A DNA stretch of 64,000 nt. Source: Streptomyces hilarionis (GTDB lineage Bacteria > Actinomycetota > Actinomycetes > Streptomycetales > Streptomycetaceae). Location of the stretch: positions 97,457 through 161,456 of the forward strand of contig NZ_JAHHIT010000037.1 in assembly GCF_024539675.1 (NCBI RefSeq), given 5' to 3'. Positions 19,370 through 28,988 of the stretch are shown in pieces. The stretch's first letter is position 1. Every line of letters starts with the position of its first letter. Under the pieces are notes generated by a model, which ran no database searches, was not told the origin of the DNA, and saw nothing but the letters and a program-made list of their open reading frames with translations. The position numbers were made by a program, and so were the translations under genes.

Positions 19370-20260
19370 TCAGCCGCGCAGGTCGCGCAGGGTCGCCCGG
19401 GTGTCCGTCTTCAGCCAGCCCGAGACCTCGGCGAGCGTCGGCGGATCGGTGTCCTTGTCGTACGAGGTGTAGTAGGCGCTGTAGCTCATCGTGTAGGTGA
19501 CCCAGCCGTCCCGGACGGCGAGCGTCGCGTACAGCGATCCGCTCGTCGAGCCGGACGTGGTGTCCTCGCTGACGAGGTACGCCTCGTCGCCGATGCCGGT
19601 GACGCTCTCCACGTCGTAACCCTTGTGACTGTCGCCGTAGTTCTTCCAGGCGGCGGTGAACTCGGGTCCGGGGTCGGTCTTCTTGTGCAGGTCGAGCTGG
19701 GTGTAGAGGTAGGCGTCCGAGTAGCTCGAACCCGTTTTCTTCAGGCTGATGTTGCACAGGCCCTCGTCGAGGGCCCCGTCCTTGATGCCGTTGTGGGTCG
19801 GGGCGCTGTCCTCGGCCGTGTACTCCGCCTTGAACGAGGAGTAGTCGGTCGAGGTGCACAGGTTCACCGGCGCCGTGTAGCCGCGCAGGTCCGCGTCGGC
19901 GCCGGCCCCGGTCAGGAAGACGCCGGCCGCCCACGCGGCCGACGCCGCCAGCGCGCCGACCGCGGCCCACAGCACCGCCCGTCCGGCGCCGCCTCCCCCG
20001 GTGGGCGGCGGACCGACGGCGGGATACGGGCCCGGCTGGGCGTACGGATTGCCCGGCTGCGGCTGGACGGGGTGGCCGACCAGCGTGGGCTGCGCGTAGA
20101 CGCTCTGCGGGCCGGTCTGGGTGGCCTGGGCCGCCGGCGGGAAACCCATCGGCCCGCCGGCGGCCGGCGACTGCGGATTCGGATAGGGATACGCGCTCGG
20201 CTGGGCCGGCGCCCCGGACGGCTGCTCCGGCTGCTGCGGAGGCTGAGGCGGCGTGGACAT
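19370..20260 (-). CDS. Single-pass membrane protein with long proline/glutamine-rich cytoplasmic head
   Basis: 296 residues. Residues 1-93 are low-complexity (Pro, Gln, Ala, Gly, Tyr), a common cytoplasmic head in actinobacterial envelope proteins. One transmembrane helix (about 94-118, AVLWAAVGALAASAAWAAGVFL) precedes an extracytoplasmic domain of about 175 residues with one Cys pair (NLCTS and GLCNI) and many Tyr/Ser/Asp, including YTAEDSAPTHNG and SYSAYYTSYDKDTDPP. No ribosome site precedes the ATG, and short leader or leaderless expression is possible. Function unknown; a sensor or cell-wall-associated role would be guesswork. Confidence 0.72.
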   Translation of the reverse strand: MSTPPQPPQQPEQPSGAPAQPSAYPYPNPQSPAAGGPMGFPPAAQATQTGPQSVYAQPTLVGHPVQPQPGNPYAQPGPYPAVGPPPTGGGGAGRAVLWAAVGALAASAAWAAGVFLTGAGADADLRGYTAPVNLCTSTDYSSFKAEYTAEDSAPTHNGIKDGALDEGLCNISLKKTGSSYSDAYLYTQLDLHKKTDPGPEFTAAWKNYGDSHKGYDVESVTGIGDEAYLVSEDTTSGSTSGSLYATLAVRDGWVTYTMSYSAYYTSYDKDTDPPTLAEVSGWLKTDTRATLRDLRG

Positions 20261-20805
20261 GCCGTGAAGATAAGGCAGATTTGGCGGTCAAGTCCGCCGC
20301 CGTCACGGATCGTTACTCTCTGCGGACATCTGCGGTAAACCTCGAAGAGGCCGGATTCCTCCACCCCTTCCTCCGGAACCTCTCCGCACGCCACGCGACG
20401 CCCTCCACACGTCCCGCGCGCGTCCCCCCGAGGTCCCCCGTGCGCCCGCACGCGCCCGCCGACCATCCTCGGCGTACCTCGGCGTACCTCGGCGTACCTC
20501 GGCGTACCTCGGCGTCCCTCGGGAGCGAGGCGCGCCGTCGTGGCCGCCGCATGTGTTACAGTGCCTCTGGCACGTATGTACGCCCCACGCCGGGCGTCCG
20601 TGCCGGTCTCTCTCGCATCGCCGCCTCGCCACCCGCCGTCTCCGGCCGGTGCAGCGGCTTTCCCGCACCACCGTCCACGGCTCTGTTCGCCGTACCGCGG
20701 TGCCGTTCCCGCCGCCCCGAGGCGCGCTGTGCGCCCTCCCTCCGCGGCCGCTCCCCCCTTCTTCGCATGCCTCATGCCTCCCGTCCGTGAAAGGACCGAC
20801 CCACC
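20261..20805 (+). other. 545-bp intergenic leader region of the Rho paralogue
   Basis: No convincing protein-coding frame of typical codon bias is seen here. It holds the divergent promoter zone (20261-20340), the 10-bp tandem repeat at 20467-20516, a possible -10 TACAGT (20555-20561 zone) and a pyrimidine-rich, G-poor run from about 20600 to 20800 that would be a long untranslated leader of the Rho-like gene. C-rich, unstructured leaders are the natural substrate of Rho, so autogenous control is conceivable but untested. Confidence 0.45.
20467..20516. repeat. Five tandem copies of a 10-bp unit
   Basis: CCTCGGCGTA is repeated four times exactly and a fifth time with a terminal change (GTC), then decays into CCTCGGGAGC. 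The period equals about one turn of DNA, so the same face is presented each time. It lies upstream of the likely promoter of the Rho-like gene. Confidence 0.9.
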
Positions 20806-21945
20806 ATGACCACCACTCTCGAACACCCCCCTGTGCAGCAGTCGCCGGCCCGGATCGTCCTCGGCGTCCTCGACGTCGACACGAGCGGCAAGGGGCGTCT
20901 GCGCCCCGTCGACTGCCTGCCCACGCCCGACGACCTCCAGGTCCCGGCCGCGCTGATCCGGCGTCACGGTCTGCGCAAGGGCGACCTCGTCGAAGGGGTG
21001 CGCGGCCCCCAGCGCGCCCTGACCGAGGTCACCCGCGTCGAGGGCCGCGCCCCCGACGCCCCGCACGGCCGCCGCCACTTCCGCGACCTGACGCCCGTGC
21101 ACCCCCACGAGCGGCTCCGGCTCGAACACCGCGCGTCGGGTCTCGCCGGACGGGTCGTGGACCTCCTCGCACCCGTCGGCAAGGGTCAGCGCGGGCTGAT
21201 CGTCGCGCCGCCCAAGACGGGCAAGACCGTGCTGCTCCAGCAGCTCGCGGCCGCCGTCGCCGGCAACCACCCCGGAGCCCGGCTGATGGTCGTCCTGCTC
21301 GACGAACGGCCCGAGGAGGTCACCGACATGCGGCGTTCCGTGCGCGGCGAGGTGTACGCCTCGACGTTCGACCGGGCGCCGGCCCAGCACATCGCCCTGG
21401 CCGAACTCGTCGTCGAACGGGCCAAACGGCTCGTCGAGGCGGGCGAGGACGTCGTCGTCCTGCTCGACTCCCTGACCCGGCTGTGCCGGGCCCACAACAA
21501 CGCGGCGGCCGCCGGGGGCCGTACCCTCAGCGGCGGAGTCGACGCGAGCGCGCTGATCGGCCCCAAGCGGTTCTTCGGCGCGGCGCGCGCGGCCGAGGAG
21601 GGCGGCTCGCTCACCATTCTCGCCACCGCCCTGGTCGAAACGGGCTCGCGCGCCGACGACTTCTACTTCGAGGAGCTGAAGAGCACCGGCAACATGGAGC
21701 TCCGCCTCGACCGCGAACCGGCCTCGCGCCGCCTCTTCCCGGCCGTCGACGTCGACGGCTCCGGCACCCGCCGGGAGGAACTCCTGCACACCCCGGCCGA
21801 GTTGGCGGCCGTGCGCGGACTGCGCCGGGCGCTGGGGGCGCGGGACGGCCGGGCGAACCTGGAGACCCTGCTGGAGCGGATGCGCGAGACCCCGGACAAC
21901 GCGTCCTTCCTGCGCCGCGTCCAGCCCACGCTGCCCGCCGCCTAG
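20806..21945 (+). CDS. Compact Rho-type transcription termination factor paralogue
   Basis: 379 residues, shorter than E. coli Rho (419) and far shorter than the main Streptomyces Rho with its large N-terminal insertion. ATG has AAAGGA 10 bases upstream. The helicase core is complete: Walker A APPKTGKT (134-141), DERPEEVTDM (167-175), Walker B VVVLLDSLTRL, Q-loop GGRTLSGGVD (237-246), and R-loop FEELKSTGNMEL with Lys292. The OB-fold RNA site (18-65) is present but its aromatic residues are gone: the GFGF motif is GKGR (residues 28-31) and the Tyr of DIYV is Gln45. The N-terminal helix bundle is missing. Probably a specialised Rho with altered RNA loading rather than the housekeeping factor, which should be encoded elsewhere. 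Monocistronic behind a long leader. Confidence 0.9.
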   Translation: MTTTLEHPPVQQSPARIVLGVLDVDTSGKGRLRPVDCLPTPDDLQVPAALIRRHGLRKGDLVEGVRGPQRALTEVTRVEGRAPDAPHGRRHFRDLTPVHPHERLRLEHRASGLAGRVVDLLAPVGKGQRGLIVAPPKTGKTVLLQQLAAAVAGNHPGARLMVVLLDERPEEVTDMRRSVRGEVYASTFDRAPAQHIALAELVVERAKRLVEAGEDVVVLLDSLTRLCRAHNNAAAAGGRTLSGGVDASALIGPKRFFGAARAAEEGGSLTILATALVETGSRADDFYFEELKSTGNMELRLDREPASRRLFPAVDVDGSGTRREELLHTPAELAAVRGLRRALGARDGRANLETLLERMRETPDNASFLRRVQPTLPAA

Positions 21946-22174
21946 ACACCCGCCCGGCCGCCGCCGGACGGCCACCGGACGGCCCCCGCACCGCCGTCGT
22001 ACGGCCCACGGGCGGGAACCGGACGACCGCCGGACGCCGACCGGGCCGGGCCGACGGCAGGAGGGGGCGACCGGAGGGCGGTGGGCCGCACCGCGTGCGG
22101 CATCCGGGTGCTCGCGCGGGCCCGTCCGGCACGGGCAGCGCGGGGAAGCCGCACCGGGTTCCTACGTTGATCAT

Positions 22175-23500
22175 ATGACGATCGGATTCTCTTCCCGGGC
22201 CGCATCGGCGGCCTGCGCGTTCTGTGTGGCCGGCGTCCTCGCCCTCGGCCCCGCCGCGGCCGCCGCCCAGGCCGACCCGGACCCGGCGCGTCCGGGCGCC
22301 CCGGGCGAAGCCGGCGCACCGGGCGTGACGATCCCTCGGCCGTCGCTGCTGTACCGCTCCGGCATCCAGGTCAGACCGCACCGCGACGCCCCCGAGGTCC
22401 CGGACGTCTCCGCCCTGTCGTGGCTGGTGTCCGACGCCGGGACCGGCGAGGTGCTCGCCGCGTCGCACGCGCACCGCGCCCTGCCGCCCGCCAGCACGCT
22501 GAAGACCCTCTTCGCCCTGACGGTGCTGCCGGTGCTGCCCGGTGAGCTCCAGCACCGGGTGAGCCCGGAGGAACTCATGGGCATCGGGCCCGGCAGCAGC
22601 CTCGTCGGGGTCGCCGAGGGCCACACGTACCGGATCGCCGACCTGTGGCGGGGCGTGTTCCTCAACTCCGGCAACGACGCCGTGCACGTCCTCGCCTCCC
22701 TCAGCGGCGGCTGGGACACCACCGCCGCCCGGATGCAGGCCAAGGCCCGCTCCCTCGGCGCCCTGGACACCCATGTGCGCTCGCCCGACGGCTACGACAC
22801 CCCCGGCCAGGTGTCGTCCGCCTACGACCTGGCGGTGTTCGGACGGGAAGGACTGCGCAACCCGGACTTCGCGCGGTACTGCGCGACCGCCGAGGCGCAG
22901 TTCCCGGGGGACGGAGAGGCCTCCTACGGCATCGCCAACACCAACCGGCTGCTCACCGGGGCGAACGGCGTCGCGGCCTACCCGGGGCTGATCGGGATCA
23001 AGAACGGCTACACCAGCAACGCCGGCAACACCCTGGTCGCCGCGGCCCGCCGGGACGGACGCACCCTCGTGGTCACGGTGATGAACCCTCAGGCGGGCGG
23101 CGGGTTCACCGTCTACGAGGAGGCGCGCGAGCTGCTGGACTGGGGATTCGCGGCGGCCGGGCGGGTCGATCCGGTGGGCTCGCTCGACGCGCTGCGGGCG
23201 GGCCCGCACCCGCTTCCGCGGTCCGGCCCCGGGACGGCGCCCTCCTCGCCCGCGGAGCCGGAGCGCGGACCGGCCGCGCGCTCCGGCCCCTCCCCCGCCG
23301 TGCCGCCCCGGCCCGCGCCGTCGACGACGCGGTCCGCGCCGGCCGCCACCGCCGCGACCGCGGCCACGCTCCGGGCGGACGTCAAAGACGGCGACGGCGG
23401 CTGGTCCGAGGTGGCGCTCGTCGTGGGCGCCGCCGCACTGGGCGGAGCCGCCATGGCGCTGCTGACGCGGCTCGCGGGCCGCGGATCCGGCGGGAACTGA
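22175..23500 (+). CDS. D-alanyl-D-alanine carboxypeptidase (low-molecular-mass PBP, peptidase S11)
   Basis: 441 residues. Sec signal peptide (1-31) with an AAAAAQA cleavage zone; catalytic motifs Ser107-T-L-Lys110 (SxxK), Ser165-G-Asn167 (SxN) and Lys276-N-Gly278 (KTG box read as KNG, seen in some S11 members). A Pro/Ala-rich linker (about 335-400) and a C-terminal transmembrane helix (about 410-432) anchor it outside. It trims the terminal D-Ala of peptidoglycan stem peptides. No ribosome site is visible: TACGTT (22163-22168) lies 6 bases before the ATG, so a leaderless mRNA is plausible. Codons 313-441 overlap the antisense 3' end of the mannosyltransferase. Confidence 0.9.
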   Translation: MTIGFSSRAASAACAFCVAGVLALGPAAAAAQADPDPARPGAPGEAGAPGVTIPRPSLLYRSGIQVRPHRDAPEVPDVSALSWLVSDAGTGEVLAASHAHRALPPASTLKTLFALTVLPVLPGELQHRVSPEELMGIGPGSSLVGVAEGHTYRIADLWRGVFLNSGNDAVHVLASLSGGWDTTAARMQAKARSLGALDTHVRSPDGYDTPGQVSSAYDLAVFGREGLRNPDFARYCATAEAQFPGDGEASYGIANTNRLLTGANGVAAYPGLIGIKNGYTSNAGNTLVAAARRDGRTLVVTVMNPQAGGGFTVYEEARELLDWGFAAAGRVDPVGSLDALRAGPHPLPRSGPGTAPSSPAEPERGPAARSGPSPAVPPRPAPSTTRSAPAATAATAATLRADVKDGDGGWSEVALVVGAAALGGAAMALLTRLAGRGSGGN

Positions 23501-24675
23501 CCGACGGGCAGCCACCCGAGCAGGCCCAGCGTGACCCAGGTGTAGGCGTTGGCGCCGAGGAAGCCGCCGACGCCGGACGGGTCGTCGAACCACAGCCACA
23601 CCACGCTGGTGCACAGCACCGCGTACAGGGCGCCCGCGACCCTCGGGCGTCCCGCCCGGATCAGCACGGCGAAGGACGGCAGCAGCCAGACCAGGTGGTG
23701 GACCCAGGTGACGGGACTGACCAGGCACGCGGTGAGCCCCGTGAGGGCGAAGGCCGCCGGCAGGTCGCCGCGGGCGGCCGCCCGCCGGGTCCGCCACGCC
23801 CACCCGCACAGCACGAGCACGACCAGCACCGCCCAGACGCCCCGGCTCTCCACCCCGAGCCGGGCGAGCACGCCCTGGAGGGACTGGTTGGAGACGTAGT
23901 CCAGCCGCCCGACACGGCTCGTGTCCCACAGGGCCCGCGTCCAGTAGAAGCGCGAGGCGTCCGGGGCGACCAGCGCGGCGAAGGCCGTCGCGCCGAACGC
24001 CACGGCGGTGGCGACCGCGGCCGCCCGTCGCCGGCCGACGAGGAACAGCAGGCCGATGAAGAGCGCCGGCGTGAGCTTGATCGCCGCCGCCAGCCCGATG
24101 CCGGCTCCCGCCCACCACGGCAGGCCGGACCGGCCCGGCCACGGCAACCGGGAGCGGGACCGGGACGGAGGCGGGTCCGACGCCGGCGGCCGGACGTCGG
24201 TCAGGACGAGGGCCAGCAGCAAGAGGTTGACCTGACCAAAGCTGACGGTGTCGCGCAGCGGTTCGAACAGGGCCAGCGCGCAGGCGGCGAGGCCGGCGCC
24301 GTACCAGCCGTGCCGCCGCCACCCCGGCCCGCACAGGACCCGCACGACGACGGCCAGCGCGGCCAGGTCGAGCAGCAGGGCGGTCACGATCGCGGTACGC
24401 AGCCCGACCAGGGCCATGGGCGCCATCACGACGGCGGCGAACGGGGGGTAGGTGAAACCGTACGGCGTGCCCGGCACCCGGTAGTCGTAGACCCGGCCGC
24501 CGTCGTGGATCCAGGTGTTGACGGTGCCGTAGTAGACGCGCAGGTCGAACCAGTCCCGCAGCAGCGGCACGGTCGCGGTGAAGACCGCGACGGCGAGGGC
24601 CGACGCGAGCACGAGCAGCACGCGGCCGCGGTCGGTGCCGGGCGGCCGCAGGAGGGAGGCGGTCCTCGGCGTCAT
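23113..24675 (-). CDS. GT87/DUF2029-type polyprenol-phosphate-mannose-dependent mannosyltransferase with antisense tail
   Basis: 520 residues from ATG 24675, coupled to the upstream gene by an ATGA overlap. About ten membrane helices occupy residues 15-390; the early extracytoplasmic loop carries DLRVYYGTVNTWIHDGGRVYDY with the acidic residues expected of GT-C enzymes, and GFTYPPFAAVVMAPM follows. The membrane part ends with LGLLGWLPVG, opposite the stop codon of the carboxypeptidase gene. The remaining about 130 residues are Ser/Ala/Pro/Gly-rich and lie wholly antisense to that gene, with no earlier stop. The core enzyme is clear; the tail may be a neutral read-on after loss of the ancestral stop. 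Confidence 0.82.
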   Translation of the reverse strand: MTPRTASLLRPPGTDRGRVLLVLASALAVAVFTATVPLLRDWFDLRVYYGTVNTWIHDGGRVYDYRVPGTPYGFTYPPFAAVVMAPMALVGLRTAIVTALLLDLAALAVVVRVLCGPGWRRHGWYGAGLAACALALFEPLRDTVSFGQVNLLLLALVLTDVRPPASDPPPSRSRSRLPWPGRSGLPWWAGAGIGLAAAIKLTPALFIGLLFLVGRRRAAAVATAVAFGATAFAALVAPDASRFYWTRALWDTSRVGRLDYVSNQSLQGVLARLGVESRGVWAVLVVLVLCGWAWRTRRAAARGDLPAAFALTGLTACLVSPVTWVHHLVWLLPSFAVLIRAGRPRVAGALYAVLCTSVVWLWFDDPSGVGGFLGANAYTWVTLGLLGWLPVGQFPPDPRPASRVSSAMAAPPSAAAPTTSATSDQPPSPSLTSARSVAAVAAVAAGADRVVDGAGRGGTAGEGPERAAGPRSGSAGEEGAVPGPDRGSGCGPARSASSEPTGSTRPAAANPQSSSSRASS

Positions 24676-26078
24676 GCCGTGCCCCCCAGGGCGATGGGCG
24701 CCCGTGCCGCGAGCCGGGCCTGCCACAGGACGACCGCGGCGAGCGCGCCTCCGCAGACGGCCAACAGCACACGGTCCTTGTCGGCCGGGCCGCCGTCGGG
24801 GAGCACGGCGAGGGCGAGGAACCCGGCCACGACGGCCGTCCGGTGCCGTGCCGGGGCGTCGGGAGCCGCGGCGGCTATGAGGAACAGGCCCCACAGCGCG
24901 TACCAGGGGCGGATCGCCGGGCCGAACGCGGCCACCGCGGCGAGGCTCAGCCCGAGCGCGTACACCGGGCGCGGGCGCAGCCGCCACCAGAGGGCCACCA
25001 GGACGACGGCGGTGATCGCGAGCCCGAGACCGTGCCAGACGGGGACGGCCAGCGGCGCCAGGTCGCTGCCGAGGCCCTCCAGCAGCGCGCGGGTCGCCCG
25101 GCCGAGCAGGCTGGTGAGCGCCCAGTTGTGGGCGGAGACCGGGGTGTCCAGGGCCGCGATCCAGCCGTACCCGGTGCCCGCGACGGCGGTCGCCACGACC
25201 GTGGTGAGAGCCGCCGCGCCCCCGGTGGTCACCAGGGCCCGGACAGGACGGCCGCCCGTGCGCAGGTGCAGGACCACCACCGCGACCAGGCCCAGCGCGG
25301 CCGGCGCCTTGACCAGGGCCGCGAGGGTGACCAGGACGGCCGCGAGCACCGGACGGCCGCCGAGGGCCGCGACCAGGCCGACGCCGAGCAGCCCCAGCAT
25401 GATCGCGTCGTTGTGGGCCCCGGCCACCAGGTGCAGCAGGACGAGCGGGTTGAGGACGCCCAGCCAGAGCGCGGCGGCGGGGTCGGCGCCGCTGTGCCGG
25501 GCGAGCCGGGGCAGGGCGGCCGTCATCAGCGCCACCCCGAGCAGCGCCACGCACCGCATGCCGAGCAGTCCGGCGGAGAGCGCGCCGCGGGTCAGGGCGG
25601 ACAGGGCGGCGGCCAGCGCGAGGAAGACCGGTCCGTACGGCGCCGCGGTGTGCCGCCACAGCGGGGCGACCTCCTCGGCGAGCGGCCCGCCGAGCCGGGC
25701 GGGGCCGTGTGCGTACACGTCGAGGTGCGCGTCCACCATGGCGCCCTGGGCCAGGTAGCTGTACACGTCACGGCTGAACAGCGGCGGCGCGATCAGCAGC
25801 GGCGCGGCCCACACGACGAGGACCAGCACGAGCGCGCGCGGCGTCGGCGGCCGGCCGCCGCGCACCAGCCGGCCCAGCAGGACCCAGGCGGCGGTCAGCA
25901 GCACCAGTCCGAAGTAGACGCCGACCAGACCGAGGACGGCGTGCATCGAGGCCGGGGCGAGGAGTTCCCGGGCGGGCAGGGCTCCGGCCGTCCTGCCGCC
26001 GAGGGCGAGACTCGCCGTGCCGGCCAGGCCGAGGGCCTGACAGCGACGGAGGTCGAGGGGGTGGGTCTTGGCCGACAC
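24672..26078 (-). CDS. Alpha-1,6-mannosyltransferase, MptB-like, polyprenol-phosphomannose dependent
   Basis: 468 residues, GTG start at 26078. A GT-C membrane enzyme with about 12 helices; the diagnostic loop FSRDVYSYLAQGAMVDAHLDVYAHGP (catalytic Asp in RDVYSY) and the later GAHNDAIMLGLL and IRPWYALWGLFL segments match the MptA/MptB family that extends lipomannan-type cores in actinobacteria. In Streptomyces the product is unknown; mannosylated lipoglycan or glycoprotein precursors are possible. Start is uncertain because the ribosome site is weak. Operon with the GT87-type gene just downstream. Confidence 0.85.
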   Translation of the reverse strand: MSAKTHPLDLRRCQALGLAGTASLALGGRTAGALPARELLAPASMHAVLGLVGVYFGLVLLTAAWVLLGRLVRGGRPPTPRALVLVLVVWAAPLLIAPPLFSRDVYSYLAQGAMVDAHLDVYAHGPARLGGPLAEEVAPLWRHTAAPYGPVFLALAAALSALTRGALSAGLLGMRCVALLGVALMTAALPRLARHSGADPAAALWLGVLNPLVLLHLVAGAHNDAIMLGLLGVGLVAALGGRPVLAAVLVTLAALVKAPAALGLVAVVVLHLRTGGRPVRALVTTGGAAALTTVVATAVAGTGYGWIAALDTPVSAHNWALTSLLGRATRALLEGLGSDLAPLAVPVWHGLGLAITAVVLVALWWRLRPRPVYALGLSLAAVAAFGPAIRPWYALWGLFLIAAAAPDAPARHRTAVVAGFLALAVLPDGGPADKDRVLLAVCGGALAAVVLWQARLAARAPIALGGTA

Positions 26079-26214
26079 CCCGTCATCGTGGCGACGCCGG
26101 GTGGCCGGGGAACGACCGTGCGCCCTCGGGGCGGCGGCCTCTTCGTGACCGGATCGTGCGTGCGGGCGCCGGCCGGGCTCCCGGGCGCGGGGAACCGGCG
26201 TGACCGGAACCGGG

Positions 26215-27153
26215 TCAGAACACCGACAGGCCCGTGAGGGTCGTGAACCGGTCCAGGGCGGCCACCCCCGCCACCGAGTTGCCGCGTTCGTCCAGGCCCG
26301 GGCTCCACACGCACAGGGTGCAGTGGCCGGGCACGACCGCGATGACGCCGCCGCCGACGCCGCTCTTGCCGGGCAGGCCGACCCGGTAGGCGAAGTCGCC
26401 GGCCGCGTCGTAGGTGCCGCAGGTCAGCATGACCGCGTTGACCTGCTTGGCCTGGCTGCGGGTGAGCAGGCGGCTGCCGTCCGCGCGGATGCCGTGGCGG
26501 GCGAGGAATCCGGTCGCCAGGGCCAGATCGGCGCAGGAGGCGGTCAGCGAGCACTGGCGGAAGTACTGGTCGAGCAGGACCGGCACGTGGTTGTCGACGT
26601 TTCCGTAGGACGCCATGAAATGGGCGAGGGCGGCGTTGCGGTCGCCGTGCGCGGCCTCCGAGGCGGCGACGTCCTCGTCGAAGTCCAGCGCGGGGTTGCC
26701 GCTCTCGGCGCGCAGGAAGCCGAGGAGTTCCCCGGCCGCGTCGCCGGTGCGGGTGAGGAGCCGGTCGGTGACGACCAGGGCGCCCGCGTTGATGAAGGGG
26801 TTGCGCGGGATGCCCTGCTCGTACTCCAGCTGCACCAGGGAGTTGAAGGGGTTGCCCGAGGGTTCGCGGCCCACGTGCTCCCAGAGTGCGTCGCCCTCGC
26901 GGGCCAGGTCGAGCGCGAGGGTGAAGACCTTGGTGATCGACTGGGTGGAGAAGGGCTCCCGCCAGTCCCCCACGCCGTACACCGTGCCGTCCAGCTCGGC
27001 GACGGCCATGCCGAAACTGCGCGGGTCGCGGGCGGCGAGCGCGGGGATGTAGTCGGCGGGCCGGCCGCGCCCCGGGGTGCGCTCCATCTCCTCGGCGATG
27101 CGTTCCAGGACCGGCTGGAAGACGGGGGACGACGTCGTTGCCATGATCACCAT
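26215..27153 (-). CDS. glsA: Glutaminase A
   Basis: 312 residues, the standard size. Beta-lactamase-like fold with the catalytic Ser-I-T-Lys in FSTQSITKVFTLA, followed by GREPSGNPFNSL, NPFINAGALVV, ASYGNVDNHV and the KSGVGGGVIAVVPG signature near the C terminus, all diagnostic of glutaminase A. It hydrolyses glutamine to glutamate and ammonium in the cytoplasm. ATG 27153 (GGAGG four bases upstream) and ATG 27144 (GGTGATC upstream) are both plausible starts. It lies directly downstream of the asparagine catabolic operon on the same strand, making a block of amide-nitrogen-releasing enzymes. Confidence 0.95.
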   Translation of the reverse strand: MVIMATTSSPVFQPVLERIAEEMERTPGRGRPADYIPALAARDPRSFGMAVAELDGTVYGVGDWREPFSTQSITKVFTLALDLAREGDALWEHVGREPSGNPFNSLVQLEYEQGIPRNPFINAGALVVTDRLLTRTGDAAGELLGFLRAESGNPALDFDEDVAASEAAHGDRNAALAHFMASYGNVDNHVPVLLDQYFRQCSLTASCADLALATGFLARHGIRADGSRLLTRSQAKQVNAVMLTCGTYDAAGDFAYRVGLPGKSGVGGGVIAVVPGHCTLCVWSPGLDERGNSVAGVAALDRFTTLTGLSVF

Positions 27154-27199
27154 TCTGCCTCCGTGCCGGTCCTGACGCGTTCGCCGCCGGTGGGCGTTC

Positions 27200-27216
27200 C
27201 CCGGGTACGGCCCGGG
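27200..27216 (-). terminator. Small hairpin after aspA
   Basis: CCCGGG (27200-27205), loop TACGG, CCCGGG (27211-27216), 12 bases past the aspA stop and before glsA. Six GC pairs, no U tract; may separate the two transcription units. Confidence 0.35.
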
Positions 27217-27227
27217 CCGGGTTCAGA

Positions 27228-28640
<1,413 letters not shown>

Positions 28641-28988
28641 GAGGGTGCGGCCTCTTTCTGAGGGCGGGCGGGGGCGATGGTGGAGGACGAAGGAAGGGGA
28701 GCGGGGGAAAGCGGAGGGGCGAGCGCCGGGCGGCCGGTGGGAACGGCCCGGTGGGGCCGGAGTCGAACGGCCGGTGGGCGGCCGGCCCTACGGGGGCCGG
28801 GGTCGAACGGCCGATGGGCGGCCGGCTCGGGCGGTACGGGATGGCGTCCGCCCGAGCCGGTCGGGCGCCGGCCCGGTGGTGACCGGGGCGGCGGTTCGGG
28901 GGCCGGGCACACGGCCCGGCCGGGACCGGCCGGCGGGGCCGGGGGTCCGCCGATGGCCACCGCGCACACTCGGTGGCCACCGGAGCCG
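28641..28988. repeat. 348-bp intergenic region with a 40-bp-spaced direct repeat
   Basis: No gene is supported. A 33-nt segment (28753-28785) recurs at 28793-28825 with two mismatches, each containing GTCGAACGGCC and GGGCGGCCGG; spacing is 40 bp, about four helical turns. GGCCGG motifs recur through the rest, so hairpins in the mRNA are likely. The region lies between the asparaginase stop and the aspA start on the same (minus) strand. Confidence 0.7.

Noticed and set aside
26084..26554. Alternative upstream frame for the MptB-like gene
   Set aside because: It runs antiparallel to glutaminase and lacks hydrophobic or conserved sequence; GTG 26078 is the best start though weak.
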